DNA of 64,000 nt, taken from the NCBI RefSeq assembly GCF_042186555.1, contig NC_133334.1:23843780-23907779 (forward strand), in the 5' to 3' direction. Both the position numbers and the translations under genes were made by a program. The notes under the pieces are model-generated. The model did not search any database, was not told the DNA's origin, and saw only the letters and a list, made by a program, of their open reading frames with translations. The DNA is from Aquarana catesbeiana. Lineage: Eukaryota; Chordata; Amphibia; Anura; Ranidae. Shown one piece after another: positions 22,925 to 33,060 of the stretch (position 1 is the stretch's first letter; each line of letters starts with the position of its first letter).

Positions 22925-23207
22925 GGATTGCCCACCAGCAGCAATGGATCTTACCCCCCCCCCCCCCCCCCCCAGCAACAAAAGACCTTCCCCAGCAACA
23001 ATAGCCTTCCTCCAGGCAGCAATAAATCCCCCACCAGCAACAATAGCCCCCCCTTTCCTCAGAGAAAATAGATCTTTCCAGCAATGCTATGCCCCCCTCC
23101 CCCCGATTTGTCAGCATCAGTAGACCCCTTGCCCAGTACACACATTCAATGCTGAAGGTGCCGAAACTGTGTATGAAAGCATTCCTGCTGAAAAAATGCA
23201 AAGTCTT

Positions 23208-23466
23208 TATCCATTTTCTTTATAGTGTATGGGATGGATGGAAACCCTCTTTTTTGTTTTTTGTTTTTTTATTTTTGTGCCCCCACTGGGGGGGGGGGGG
23301 GATTTACTCCCTCAATTTCCCCCTGGTGACTGTCCAAATGTAATTTTTTATAGGGGAAATCCTTCCAATGGGGTTTTGGGGAGATTAAATGTCACTATTT
23401 TGTCACCAGGATAGGAATTGAAAGGAAATTTGTGGGGAATCGCCCCGTGTTTGGCCACTCTTAGTG
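23208..23466. other. Unclassified repeat-like segment
   Basis: tatagtgtatgggatgga near 23222 is also found at 20034. A G-run lies at 23288-23299. The tggggaaatc-type words suggest an old element, but no ends were defined. Confidence 0.35.
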
Positions 23467-23468
23467 TA

Positions 23469-23918
23469 CAGTGCCTTGAAAAAAGTATTAATACCCCTTG
23501 AAACTTTATCCCTGACCTGTCTGGTGTGTTCCTTGGCTTTCATGATGCTGTTTGTTCACTAAGGTTCTTTAACAAAACTCTGAGGGCTTCACAGAACAGC
23601 TGTATTTATACTGGGATTAAATGACACACAGCTGGACTCTATTTACTAAATAGGTGACTTCTGAAGGCAATTGGTTCCCCTAGATTTTAGTTAGGGGTAT
23701 CAGAATAAAGGGGGCTGAATACAAATGTACACCACACTTTTCACATATTTATTTGTAAACAATTTGGAAAACCATTTATCATTTTCCTTCCACTTCACAA
23801 TTATGTGTCACTTTGTGTTGGTCTATCACATAAAATCCCAATAAAATACATTTACGTTTTTGGTTGTAACATGACAAAAATGTGAGAAAGGGGTATGAAT
23901 ACTTTTTCGAAGGAACTG
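23469..23918. mobile_element. Tc1-type MITE, TA TSD
   Basis: Left end cagtgccttgaaaaaagtat and inverted right end cagttccttcgaaaaagtat lie between TA dinucleotides (23467-23468 and 23919-23920). The interior includes ttggtctatcacataaaatc and no transposase frame, so this is an internally deleted Tc1/mariner derivative of 450 bp. Confidence 0.9.
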
Positions 23919-23920
23919 TA

Positions 23921-24825
23921 TGATTGGCTGCTTTCCAGCATTGCCCATAAATCTACGCGCCTTTATTTCCCATTCGTTCGGTCTTTCGGCCTTTTTGCTT
24001 CTTTTTAAAGTGCGCCGTATTTTCCTAAAAAAAAAAAAATTATTTCTGATCGCTCTAAATGCTATTGATTGATCGCTCTAAATGTATCGATCCCAGTTTT
24101 AAGTAGGAAAACACCTCCGCTCCGTTCCTAACGCTGACCGCCGTTTAGTCAGGCTGACAATATTCCGCCTAATAAAGATTTCCCGTTCCATGCCAGAACG
24201 CCAGTATTTGTTTTTCTTACAGTTGAAAAATGAGCAGCCAGCCCGACGTTATTAGAAATTTTTATGCTTTACATTTTTGGCTTTATGAGCGTAAAAATAC
24301 GATCAATCACTGACAAGCTCGACTTGCGCGTTTGACCTTTTTTTTTTCCCCTCTCCTCGCTCGGCGGTTGAACGGCTCGCGTTGCAGCTAATGACTTCTT
24401 TATTAGACTTTGGGTGTTGTGACGAGGAGCTCTTGGCCCTCGTTCATCAGAAACCTGATAAAGTTACAAGTGCGAGGAATTTTTCTGATGAGTTCACAAT
24501 GCTCCGGCCCGGAAAGTCGTTTTACGAACGTCCTTGTGTTCGGCCTTCGCGTATTTAATAACCAAATTGAAGACTCGGCGCTGAGCTCGCCGGGGAGGAA
24601 CTGCCCTTTCTTGGGCTTCGGCCATGTTCCTAGACACCAGATTAAGGCTTTCCACAGCTGCAAAAAAAAAAAATATGACCGCGTTTTATTAAAAAGTATA
24701 AAAAATTTCAGACGGCGGGCGATCATTTTTTTTTTTTTTTACAACTGCTTTAACTTTTAATTTCTTTTGAGTTTTGTAGGTTGGCTTTTGGGTTCAAGGA
24801 GACGTTCTAATTGGAGTCTGCATGC
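23921..24825. other. Repeat-poor intronic segment
   Basis: 24080-24640 lacks recognisable repeats and has mixed composition. It includes aataaagatttcccgttcc and gacgttattagaaattttta. Candidate conserved non-coding DNA; no coding exon was recognised. Confidence 0.4.
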
Positions 24826-25305
24826 GTTCTATTATTACTATTATTATACAGGATTTATATAGCGCCAACAGTTTACGCAGCGCTTTACAATATAAAAAGG
24901 AGACAATACAGTTATAATACAATAAAATACAGGAGGATTAAGAGGGCCCTGCTCAGAAGAGCTTACGATCTAATAGGGTGGGGCAGGTGGTATAAAAGGT
25001 TGTAACTGTCGGGGAATGAGCTGGTGGAAGTGGTAGGAGATTAGTTGGAGACGTGATAGGCTTTCCTGAAGAGATGAGTTTTCAGGGATCGCCTGAAGGT
25101 AGCGAGAGTAGGGGATAGCCGGACCGGTGGAGAGGTAGCGAGTTCCAGAGGATGGGAGAGGCTCTGGAGAAATCCTGGAGACGAGCATGGGAGGAGGAGA
25201 GGAGAGAGCTTCAGAGTAGGAGGTCTTGAGAAGAGCGGAGAGGACGATTTGGGTGATATTTGGAGAGGAAAGTTTCCTCCACCTGTTTCCACAACCCCAA
25301 ACCAT
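24826..25305 (-). mobile_element. L2 LINE 3' end, 5'-truncated
   Basis: On the minus strand an L2-like ORF tail (25292-25041) is followed by a 3' UTR with gtaagctcttctgagcaggg and gtaaagcgctgcgtaaactg and a short (AATAAT)-type tail ending near 24826. The family assignment rests on the C-terminal peptide and this 3' UTR style. Confidence 0.75.
25041..25292 (-). pseudogene. L2 reverse-transcriptase ORF, C-terminal remnant
   Basis: The last residues before the stop, TFRRSLKTHLFRKAYHVSN, match the usual L2 ORF2 ending, in which an FK..LKTHLF..A(F/Y) motif follows a WNSLP segment. Here the WNSLP equivalent lies in another frame, so at least one frameshift is present. There are no polymerase motifs; non-functional. 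Confidence 0.75.
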
Positions 25306-25332
25306 ACCTGTAAGTTGATTGGCTTCTACTTT

Positions 25333-26213
25333 AAAGAGGAAATCAGCCCTGGTGGATTTTACTTACTCTTTATTTCCCTGCAAAGGTAAAGCATAATGGG
25401 CTGCTAGCAGGGAGCTTCCATCTTCGCCCCTCTTCCTTCGGGGGCCACGAACTCCGGCTCTGTGACTGGCCTGAGTTGCGTGACGTCATACCCGCGCGCA
25501 CACGCATGCGCCGATGTCAGTCATGGCTTAACCCCTATTAGAAATGGCACGATGTGCCCTTTCTAAAGGACATTGGCGCATGCATCCTTTAGAAAGGGCA
25601 CATCGTGTCGTTTCTAATAGGGGTCATGTTGTGACTGTCGGCTCCCGCGCACACGCGCGGGTGTGACGTCGCGCAACTCCGGCCATAGTCATCGGCGCTC
25701 GTCTTTTATTAGTAAACATCTCCTAAACCGTGGAGGTTTAGGAGATATTTCAAGCACCTACAGGTAAGCCTTAATATAGGCTTACCTGTAGGCAAAAGTG
25801 GTTGTATAGGTTGTACAACCATTTTAAAATTGGTAGTAAACCGCACCAGTTTTTTTTTTTTTAAAACCCTGCAAGGTAAAGGCATAATGTGCTAGTATGC
25901 ATCACATACTAGTACATTATGAAATACTTACCTTAGAAGGAAGTTCTCCAGTGACGCGCTGTCACCGCTGAGATGGCTTCTATTTTCACCCAGTCTTTTT
26001 CTGCGTTTGCGTGCTCCGGCTGCCTGATTGGCCCACGCCGGGATGACTGTTACGCTGTCCCTTCAGAGCGCAGCCGGCTGCATTCAGTGTGAATATCTCC
26101 TAAACGGTACACGTTTAGGAGGTATTCACTGTACCTACAGGTAAGCTCTATTATAGGCTTACCTGTAGGTACAAGTGCAAAAAAAAAAAAAAAAAAAAAA
26201 AAGGTTACTTCCA
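25333..26213. mobile_element. Composite TTAA-family elements
   Basis: tttaaagaggaaatcagccc at 25332 and gtacaaccattttaaaattg near 25815 look like ends of one TTAA element. A second segment follows with aaggcataatgtgctagtat, shared with 9739. Both carry the inverted pair ctacaggtaagc / gcttacctgtag around a short centre (25759-25794 and 26136-26170). An A-run of about 24 ends the block. Boundaries are approximate. Confidence 0.55.
25468..25684. repeat. GC-rich ~215-bp imperfect palindrome
   Basis: acccctattagaaatggcac at 25531 is mirrored at 25605-25624, and the flanking arms (ggcctgagttgcgtgacgtc against the inverse of gacgtcgcgcaactccggcc) continue the symmetry outwards. A long hairpin with a CRE-like tgacgtca in the left arm. 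Confidence 0.8.
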
Positions 26214-26218
26214 CCTTA

Positions 26219-27335
26219 CCACTTGACCTCTGGAAGATTTTACCAGGCCATATTTTGCTATTTGGCACTGTGATACTTTAACCGGCAATTGCTTGGACAT
26301 GCAACAATGTACCCGTAATGAAATTTGTATCATATTTTTTTACACAAATAGAGCTTTCTTTTGGTTGCATTTAATCGCTACTGGGTTTTTACATTTTTTT
26401 TCTCATAAATGAAAAAAGAACAAAAATTTTGAAAAAAAAAAAATTTATATTTTCTGTTATAAAACATTTTTTTTTTTTTTTTTTTTTACGCAAATAGAGC
26501 TTTCTTTTGGTCAAATTCATTCGCTACTGGGTTTTTTAAATGTTTTATTATATAAATGAAAAAAGAACAAAAATTTTGAAAAAAAAAAAAAATGATAATT
26601 TATATTTTCTGTTATAAAACAAATCCAATTAAAAAATAAATTGAATTTCTTCATAATTTTAGTTCAAAATGTATTCTGCTACATGTCTTTGGTAAAAATA
26701 AAATCCCAATAAATGTACATTAATTGGTTTGTGCAAAAGTTATAGCAGCTACAAACTATGGGATGTATACTGCCGTTCTGATTTAATGTAATGGCGGTGA
26801 TCAGCGACTTAGTGGGACTGTGATCGTGTGGTGGACAGTCTGACACTAACTGAAACTTTGTGGAGACTGGGTTAACTGACATTGCCAGTGGCACTAATAC
26901 AGTGATCAGTGATAATACTATACACTGTCACTGTGATAATGACACTGGCTGGGAATGGGGTTAACATTTAATGGCGATCAAAGGATTAACTGTGTGCCTA
27001 ACAATGTGTAATGTGTGCTGCTTTTTATTAAATATTTTTTTGTTTCCTATCCCTGCTTTGCAGGGATAAGAAGTAGAGAGATCGACCCCTCTGTGCAGAG
27101 CCCTTTGTTGGTTGTCCACACAGGGCTCTGGGCTGTGATTGGACACAGCTGATCAGCAGGTCCTGATCTTCTACCGGGACGGACTAAGTCGCGCGGTGTT
27201 CAACCACAGCAGAGCCCGTGGGCAGAGACATGCCCCCTAAACCTGGAGGAAAGCCGCGATGTACAGGTACGTTACGGTGACGGTACGAGCCGCCCTGTCA
27301 CAGTATATGTACTGCAGCGGGTCAGAAAGTGGTCA
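26219..27335 (-). mobile_element. TTAA-family element, minus strand, diverged
   Basis: Starts ccacttgacctctggaagat and carries the inverted family blocks accggcaattgcttggacat and, twice, aaatagagctttcttttggt (26347 and 26496), then ttaatggcggtgatcagcga-like sequence. It ends gggtcagaaagtgg. The repeated middle shows internal duplication, as at 17200-19055. Confidence 0.6.
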
Positions 27336-27399
27336 AAACCCATCTCTGGGAAAAGGCAAAGTGCAGCCCCAGTTTAAAGGGTTAAAAGCTTGTTTGAGT

Positions 27400-27760
27400 C
27401 TAGGGCAGCAATTCTCAACCAGGGTTCCGTGTCACCCTAAGTGCCGGTTCACACAGGGGCGACTTGTCAGGCGACCTAGCCGCCTGACAAGTCGCCTCCC
27501 GTTCTGTACAATGGAACCGCTCTAATAGGAGCGACGCAAGTCGCTCCGACTTAGAAAAAGGTTCCTGTACTACTTTGGGGGCGACTTGAGGCGACTTGCA
27601 TAGACTTCTATACAGAAGTCGTTTTGCAAGTCGGCGTGGAAGTCGTGTGCAGGCGACCTGCAAGTCGTGCCGCCCCTGTGTGAACCGGGGCTAAGGTTCT
27701 TCCAGAGGATGTTGGGGGTTCTTTGAGCTTTGGCTAACTGACCTCCCATCTGATGGTGTC
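27400..27760. mobile_element. Old element split by a Harbinger MITE
   Basis: gcaattctcaaccagggttc at 27408 and, after the MITE, ggttcttccagaggatgttg join into one continuous sequence when the MITE and one TAA are ignored. The outer element looks like a hAT-type dispersed repeat beginning ...ttctcaaccagggttcc; its outer ends are uncertain. Confidence 0.5.
27441..27691. mobile_element. Harbinger-type MITE, TAA TSD
   Basis: Ends gtgccggttcacacaggggc and, inverted, gccccggttcacacaggggc, flanked by TAA at 27438-27440 and 27692-27694. Relative to the copy at 9168-9421 it is inverted; the two share long blocks such as cgacttagaaaaaggttcct. Confidence 0.93.
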
Positions 27761-28230
27761 TCAGAAAAAAAAAAAAACGAATGCAGCCGCCACATTCAGG
27801 AACTGGCGAGCTGAAATATGTTACGTTTTTCTCACCTCAAAAGTGCGTTTTACATGGAAGGTTGACAAGGTTTCTTAAAATGTAAATCTGTCTCTAATCT
27901 GGATGTAGATGTTTCATCAGGACTGATGGGGCGCATTTTCGATGAGTAACGGCGGATATATTAATATTAATTGCTTTGCAACCATTTGTACAGCAAGATG
28001 GATTTAAAACCCGATTTGCCTGTCCCTTCTACTTCCACAGTTGTCCTTTTTTGATGTATAGACCTCTATAAAAAATGAACTACCGAAAGTATTCCCCTGC
28101 ACTAAACATTTCATCCGACCTCTAAATGATTGCATTATTTTCAAAAGCCGATATAAAGGGAATTTGGTGGTTGAAACCATCATTTTATGAGTTTGATTCT
28201 TCATGGTCAGCGTAACTTGGGGCGTGGTGG
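27761..28230. other. Intronic segment with one half of a diverged duplication
   Basis: 27775-27840 resembles a TTAA-element tail (compare 49205-49265). 27861-27973 matches 30427-30538 at about two-thirds identity. The rest is repeat-poor. Confidence 0.5.
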
Positions 28231-28889
28231 TGGGCACTGGGGGCCATTTATGCAGGGGGCAGGGGCACTGCCCCCCTAATCCATGCGGCCGGTCCGTAAT
28301 TTAGATCCAGGGTGCCAGACGCATGGATTCCAAATTTTTTTTTGAAGCACATGATTAGAGCCTGAGGCTCTTGTTGGCTTCAAAAAGGGTGGGCTTGGGG
28401 CGCAGAGCACTGCGCCCCGAGCCCACCCAGTTGTGTGACATTAGCGAATGAATACTCGCTAATGTTTACCTGTTTGTAGTCCTGGCCAATCAGGAAGTGG
28501 GTCCGGAGACCTGATTGGCCGGGAGTCCTAAGACCCGATTGGTCGCGAGTCCTAATTAGCCGGGAGGAAAGCAACTGCCGGGACTTGGGAGGAGAAACGG
28601 GGGAAGCCACCGAAGCTGCCACCTGGATGGGGTAAGTGCAGGGCTGGCGGGGGCCTGACGGGCGAGCGATGGAGGTGGGGGGGAGACGCAGCAATCGTTT
28701 GGTTGGCTGGCTGCCCCCACCAAGAAAACTGAGCACCAGCTGCCGCTGGTGGGGGGGCATCTTTCACCAACATACTTTGTACTCGAAGGTGTCCATCATT
28801 CTTATCTCAAAGCGCTGGAAGGTGTGGCTGTCACAAAAAAATGGCCTGGTCTTGAAGGGGGGTAAATCTTCCAGAGCTGAAGTGGTTAA
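28231..28889. other. GC-rich repeat segment with TTAA-family right end
   Basis: Contains hairpins gcgcagagcactgcgc and tagcgaatgaatactcgcta. Near 28840 aaatggcctggtcttgaagg and cttccagagctgaagtgg, followed by TTAA at 28886-28889, match the right end of the 55199 element, so part of this is a TTAA-family copy. No gene was recognised. Confidence 0.5.
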
Positions 28890-29190
28890 AAAATGCAGGT
28901 CATACTCCTCCTGTGCGCGGCAGAATGACAGGACTGTAATACACATCTAAATTCCTGTATCCCTCAATGAAAATAAAATAGCTTAAATAATAAAAATAAA
29001 GAAAATAACAGTAATACGTAGAAAAGATATCAATATTAATTAAAAACGGGACCCAATACGTCACAAAGGTCGTGGTTAGTGCATGATTTAAGGTGGGTGA
29101 GCCCCTGTGCGCCAACATGTTTCGCTGGTCTGCTTCTTCAGGACATACAATGGGGAATCTACAATGAGTAGATCTCACTATATAGAGAAA

Positions 29191-29193
29191 ATG

Positions 29194-29252
<59 letters not shown>
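29191..29252. repeat. (TA)n microsatellite
   Basis: About 30 TA units, at the end of the first copy of the duplicated block. Confidence 0.95.
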
Positions 29253-29259
<7 letters not shown>

Positions 29260-29613
29260 ATAATAAATAAAAAAAATAAAGAAAATAACAGGTCATGCGC
29301 GATACAATTACTAGAGACACTCCCTTGCCATATCTGTAAACATACTTTGAAAAAAAGAAAAAAGAAGAACCACTAGGTTGGACTTCTTTTTTTTTATTTG
29401 GTAAACAAAAATATAAAATCAAGAGATATACGTAGAAAAGATGTCAGTTAAAAACGGGACCCAATAAATCACAAAGGTCGTGGTTGTTGCATGATTTAAG
29501 GTAGGCGAGCCCCTGTGCGCCAACATGTTTCGCTGGTCTGCTTCTCTGCTTCTTCAGGACATACAATGGGGAATCAACAATGAGTAGATCTCAGTATATA
29601 AATAGAGGAAATG

Positions 29614-29618
<5 letters not shown>

Positions 29619-29707
<89 letters not shown>
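29619..29707. repeat. (TA)n microsatellite
   Basis: About 44 TA units, the equivalent position in the second copy of the duplicated block. Confidence 0.95.
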
Positions 29708-29709
<2 letters not shown>

Positions 29710-29729
29710 TGTCCGGTCATGCTCCTTTA

Positions 29730-30345
29730 GGTGGTAGAATAACTTGACTGTAATAAATTCCTGTGTCCCTCAGTGAGAATAAATAATAAAATAAAAAAAT
29801 AAAGAAAATAAGATTTATATATTTACCTTTAAAAGCTTCCTTTGGGTCCCCTGAGGGACACAGGTTAGGCTCCCCCTGTGGGCGGCTGTATAACCAGGCA
29901 GTAATAAATTGCTACATTCCTGTCTCCCTCAATAGAAATAAATCAAATAATAAAATAGAAAAAATAATTAAATAAAATAAGATTTTTTTTATACTTTCCT
30001 TAAAATCTTTGGGTGCCCTGAGGGACACAGGTCGCGCTCCTCCTGTAAGTGGCTATATAACCAGACAGTAATAAATTGCTATATTCCTGACGGACACAGG
30101 TTATGCTCCCCCTGTCGGCGGCTGTATAACCAGGCAGTAATACAGTAAATTGCTACATTCCTGTCTACCTCAATAAAAAAAAAAATCAAATCATAAAATA
30201 GAAAAAAAAACATTTTTTAATACTTTCCTTAAAATCTTTGTTTGGGTCCCCTAAAGGGACACAGGTCACGCTCCTCCTGTAGGTGGCTATATAACCAGAC
30301 AGTAATAAATTGTTATATTCCTGAGTCCCTCAACGGACTAAAATG
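29730..30345. repeat. ~100-200-bp irregular tandem repeat, about 4 copies
   Basis: Units share cctgagggacacaggt, gctcctcctgt or gctccccctgt, ggctatataaccagacagta and aataaattgctacattcctg, followed by A/T-rich spacers of variable length. Copies start near 29855, 30010, 30090 and 30250. Confidence 0.85.
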
Positions 30346-30379
30346 ATAAAGATTTAATGACCAGTCCAAAAATCTGTTT

Positions 30380-31060
30380 CTATTTTACAGAGGTGACATC
30401 GCTGCTTTAAAAAAAAAAAAAAAAAAGTTGACCGTATTTCTCTGAGTGTAAATCGGTCTTTAATTTGGGCGAAGAAGCGTTGTCAGGACTGATGGCCTCA
30501 ATTCGTTCGGTAACGACGGCTGTATTGATGTTAATGGCGGGAGTAAACGTCGGGCAGCAAATTGCGCGGTGGAGAGGACACGGCGATATTAACCTCCTTC
30601 ATCTTGCTATATCAATACCTGAGCGGAATGACTGTAATCCCGGCTGCAAATCCTCCTGATCAGAAAATAATTCTCTGCCCCGGCCGCCGGTGAGATGACT
30701 TGTGACTTTTAACAGTTGCATTACACATCCGGCTCTGCCATTATTCCCGCGCCGCGCTCATTTCATGGCCCAGGGCTTCTCATAATGCAAACCTTGTTCC
30801 TCGGAAACAGAGACTCCCAGGAAATCGATATCCCCCGGGGCAATCCGGCCGAACTAATAAAAGTCACCGGGCTGGGAGAGGACGGCGGAATATTTCATAC
30901 CGACCACAGACAGGTAGATCTTTTATGCAATGCAATAATCACGTCACCCACTGCAAACCACTTGCGATGGTCAGAAATATTATTGAGGGTGATTTTTCGA
31001 CAGGTGGGGCACCTATTATTTTATTTCTTTTTTGGGGGGGGGGGGGTTGGATTGTGAGAG
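30380..31060. other. Repeat-poor intronic segment
   Basis: 30427-30538 is the second copy of the segment at 27861-27973. 30540-31000 has mixed composition (for example cattattcccgcgccgcgct, gaaatcgatatcccccgggg), without repeats. Candidate conserved non-coding DNA; no splice-bounded frame was recognised. Confidence 0.4.
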
Positions 31061-31429
31061 AAATATGGAGCACTCCCAGTAGTGTCTCTAGTGCGGACTA
31101 CTAGGTTCTATGCTTGTTGGAAACGCACAAAAAAAAAATCACGTGGCCCATTAGCAGAAGTGTGGCGGTGCCATGAATTGTTAACGGCACCCCCCATGCA
31201 TCACATTTTCATGTGTGCTAAACTGTCGAAGCATCGTATGGTTCGGTGCGTTTTTGGAAAAGTGTCAGGGACTTCTTTTCTGTGTTTTTCATGTGTAGGG
31301 CATAAAAGGAGACCGCAGGGGGCGCTAACTTAAGTGTGGTATGTAGGATATATTTTATTAAAAAAAAAATCAAATGGCATTTTGTATACATCCTATAGAT
31401 AGCTCATTTAATTCAAACAAGCAATCCCT
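31061..31429. other. Unclassified segment
   Basis: gaaacgcacaaaaaaaaaat and caccccccatgcatcac are of repeat-like style, but no termini were found. A weak relative may lie at 33080-33290. Confidence 0.3.
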
Positions 31430-31439
31430 TGCACTGATA

Positions 31440-32790
31440 GGCGGCACTGATGGACACTGATGAGGTGGCATTGGTGGGCACTGATCAGCAGGCACTGATG
31501 GGCACTGATCAGCAGGCACTGATGAGGCGGTACTGATGGACGCTGATAGGCGGCACTGATAGGTGGCACACATGGGCACTGTTGAGGTGGCATTGGTGAG
31601 CACTGATCAGGAGGCACTGATGAGGCTGCACTGATAGGTGGCACTGATGGACACTGATAGGTGGCACTGATGGACACTGATAGGCAGCACTGATGAAGTC
31701 GCGCTGGGCGGCACTGATAGGTGGCACGGATGGGCACTGATAGGTGGCATTGGTGGGCACGGATCAGGAGGCACTGATAGGTGGCACTGATGGACACTGA
31801 TAGGCGGCACTGATAGGTGGCACGGATGGGCACTGTTATTTATTTATTTCAGGTACTTGTATAGCGCCGTCAATTTACGCAGCTCCTTACATATACATTG
31901 TACATTCACATCAGTCCCTACCCTCAAGGAGCTTACAATCTAAGGTCCCTAACTCACATTCATACATACTAGGGACAATTTAGACAGGATCCAATTAACC
32001 TACCAGCACTGTTGAGGTGGCATTGATGAACACTGATCAGGAGGCACTGATGAGGCTGCACTGATAGGTGGCACTGATGGACACTGATAGGCAGCACTGA
32101 TGAAGTCGCACTGGGCGGCACTGATAGGTGGCACGGATGGGCACTGATAGGTGGCACTGATGAGGCTGCACTGATAGGTGGCACTGATGGACACTGATAG
32201 GCGGCACTGATGAAGTCGCACTGGGCGGTACTGATAGGTGGCACGGATGGGCACTGATAGGTGGCACTGATGAGACTGCACTGATAGGTGGCACTGATGG
32301 ACACTGATGGGCGGCACTGATAGGTGGCACGGATGGGCACTGTTGAGGTGGCATTGGTGAGCACTGATGAGGCTGCACTGATAGGTGGCACTGATGGACA
32401 CTGATAGGCGGCACTGATAGGTGGCACGGATGGGCACTGAGGTGGCATTGGTGAGCACTGATCAGGAGGCACTGATGAGGCTGCACTGATGGGTGCCACT
32501 GATGGACACTGATAGGCGGCACTGATAGGTGGCACGGATGGGCACTGTTGAGGTGACATTGGTGAGTACTGATCAGGAGGCACTGATGAGGATGCACTGA
32601 TAGGCGGCACTGATGAAGTCGCACTGGGTGGCACTGATAGGTGACACTAATGGGCACTGATAGGCACTGGTAGGTGGCACTGATAGGCACTGATGACATC
32701 GGTGGGCACTGGTAGGTGGCACTGGTTAGCAGTACTGATGGGCACTGGTAGGTGGCGCTGGTGGGCACTGGTTGGCAGCAGTGGCTGTCA
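31440..32790. repeat. GGCACTGAT-type minisatellite (~10-bp core)
   Basis: Built from words ggcactgata, ggtggcactgat and gggcactgat combined into higher-order blocks: gaggctgcactgataggtgg recurs at 31622, 32052, 32163 and 32369. Minus-strand frames rich in Pro, Ser, Cys and His-Gln result from the period and are not genes. An L2-like tail interrupts it at 31838-31989. Confidence 0.95.
31838..31989 (-). mobile_element. L2-like LINE/SINE 3' tail
   Basis: On the minus strand: ttagattgtaagctccttga, gtaaggagctgcgtaaattg, cggcgctatacaagtacctg, then (AAAT)n. gcactgtt stands on both sides (31831-31838 and 31990-31997 approximately), possibly a TSD, though this word is also common in the surrounding array. 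Confidence 0.75.
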
Positions 32791-33060
32791 CTGTGGGACC
32801 GATGTCCCGTTTACACAAGCTTGTAATTGGCTTATTTTTTTTTTTCCTCACGCTATTGGCTTACAGCTGATCACATGGTAAAGGGCCGGGATTGGCCCTT
32901 TACTCCGATCTGTGATCAGCCAAGTCCCAAGGACTCGGTGATCACAAATTGTGCTGCAGGGGGGCGCGCGGGCAGCGGGAGGACGTCGCCCATATAAGCG
33001 TTCCCGGCAATCTTGCGCTGTAGCAGTCTTCCGGCTATACCGCGGGCATCAAGTGGTTAA

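Larger units (their letters stand above)
21150..23199 (+). mobile_element. Expanded cagcaacaatagac-family hAT-like element
   Basis: Begins cagggcgttatttttttctc, then aaataggtgcaggaac, CCACC-rich blocks and cagcaacaatagac units. The CCACC block appears a second time from about 21638, so the interior is duplicated. It ends cattcctgctgaaaaaatgc and aaag near 23199. Flanks tgtatatc (21142-21149) and tctttatc (23200-23207) agree at 6 of 8 positions, a weak TSD. It contains the 21-bp array and a nested hAT-like element. Confidence 0.7.
28930..29712. repeat. Tandem duplication of a ~420-bp AT-rich unit
   Basis: The block acgtagaaaagat, aaaacgggacccaata, cacaaaggtcgtggtt, catgatttaaggt, gcgccaacatgtttcgctgg, catacaatggggaatc, tgagtagatctca and an (AT)n run occurs twice, starting near 29015 and 29429. 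Each copy carries the GAAACATGTTGG motif on the minus strand (29112-29142 and 29520-29560). The second copy has an extra tctctgct. Confidence 0.85.
31430..33056 (+). mobile_element. TTAA-family element expanded by a ggcactgat array
   Basis: The right part (ttgtaattggcttatttttt, ttacagctgatcacatggta, ctataccgcgggcatcaagtgg) ends at TTAA 33057-33060 and is typical of the TTAA family. The left part is the minisatellite at 31440-32790. The left end was not located. Confidence 0.6.

Noticed and set aside
31408..32768. Cys/His/Gln/Ser-rich minus-strand frames that superficially resemble zinc-binding repeats
   Set aside because: Generated by the GGCACTGAT array; cysteine spacing follows the DNA period and no finger consensus is present.
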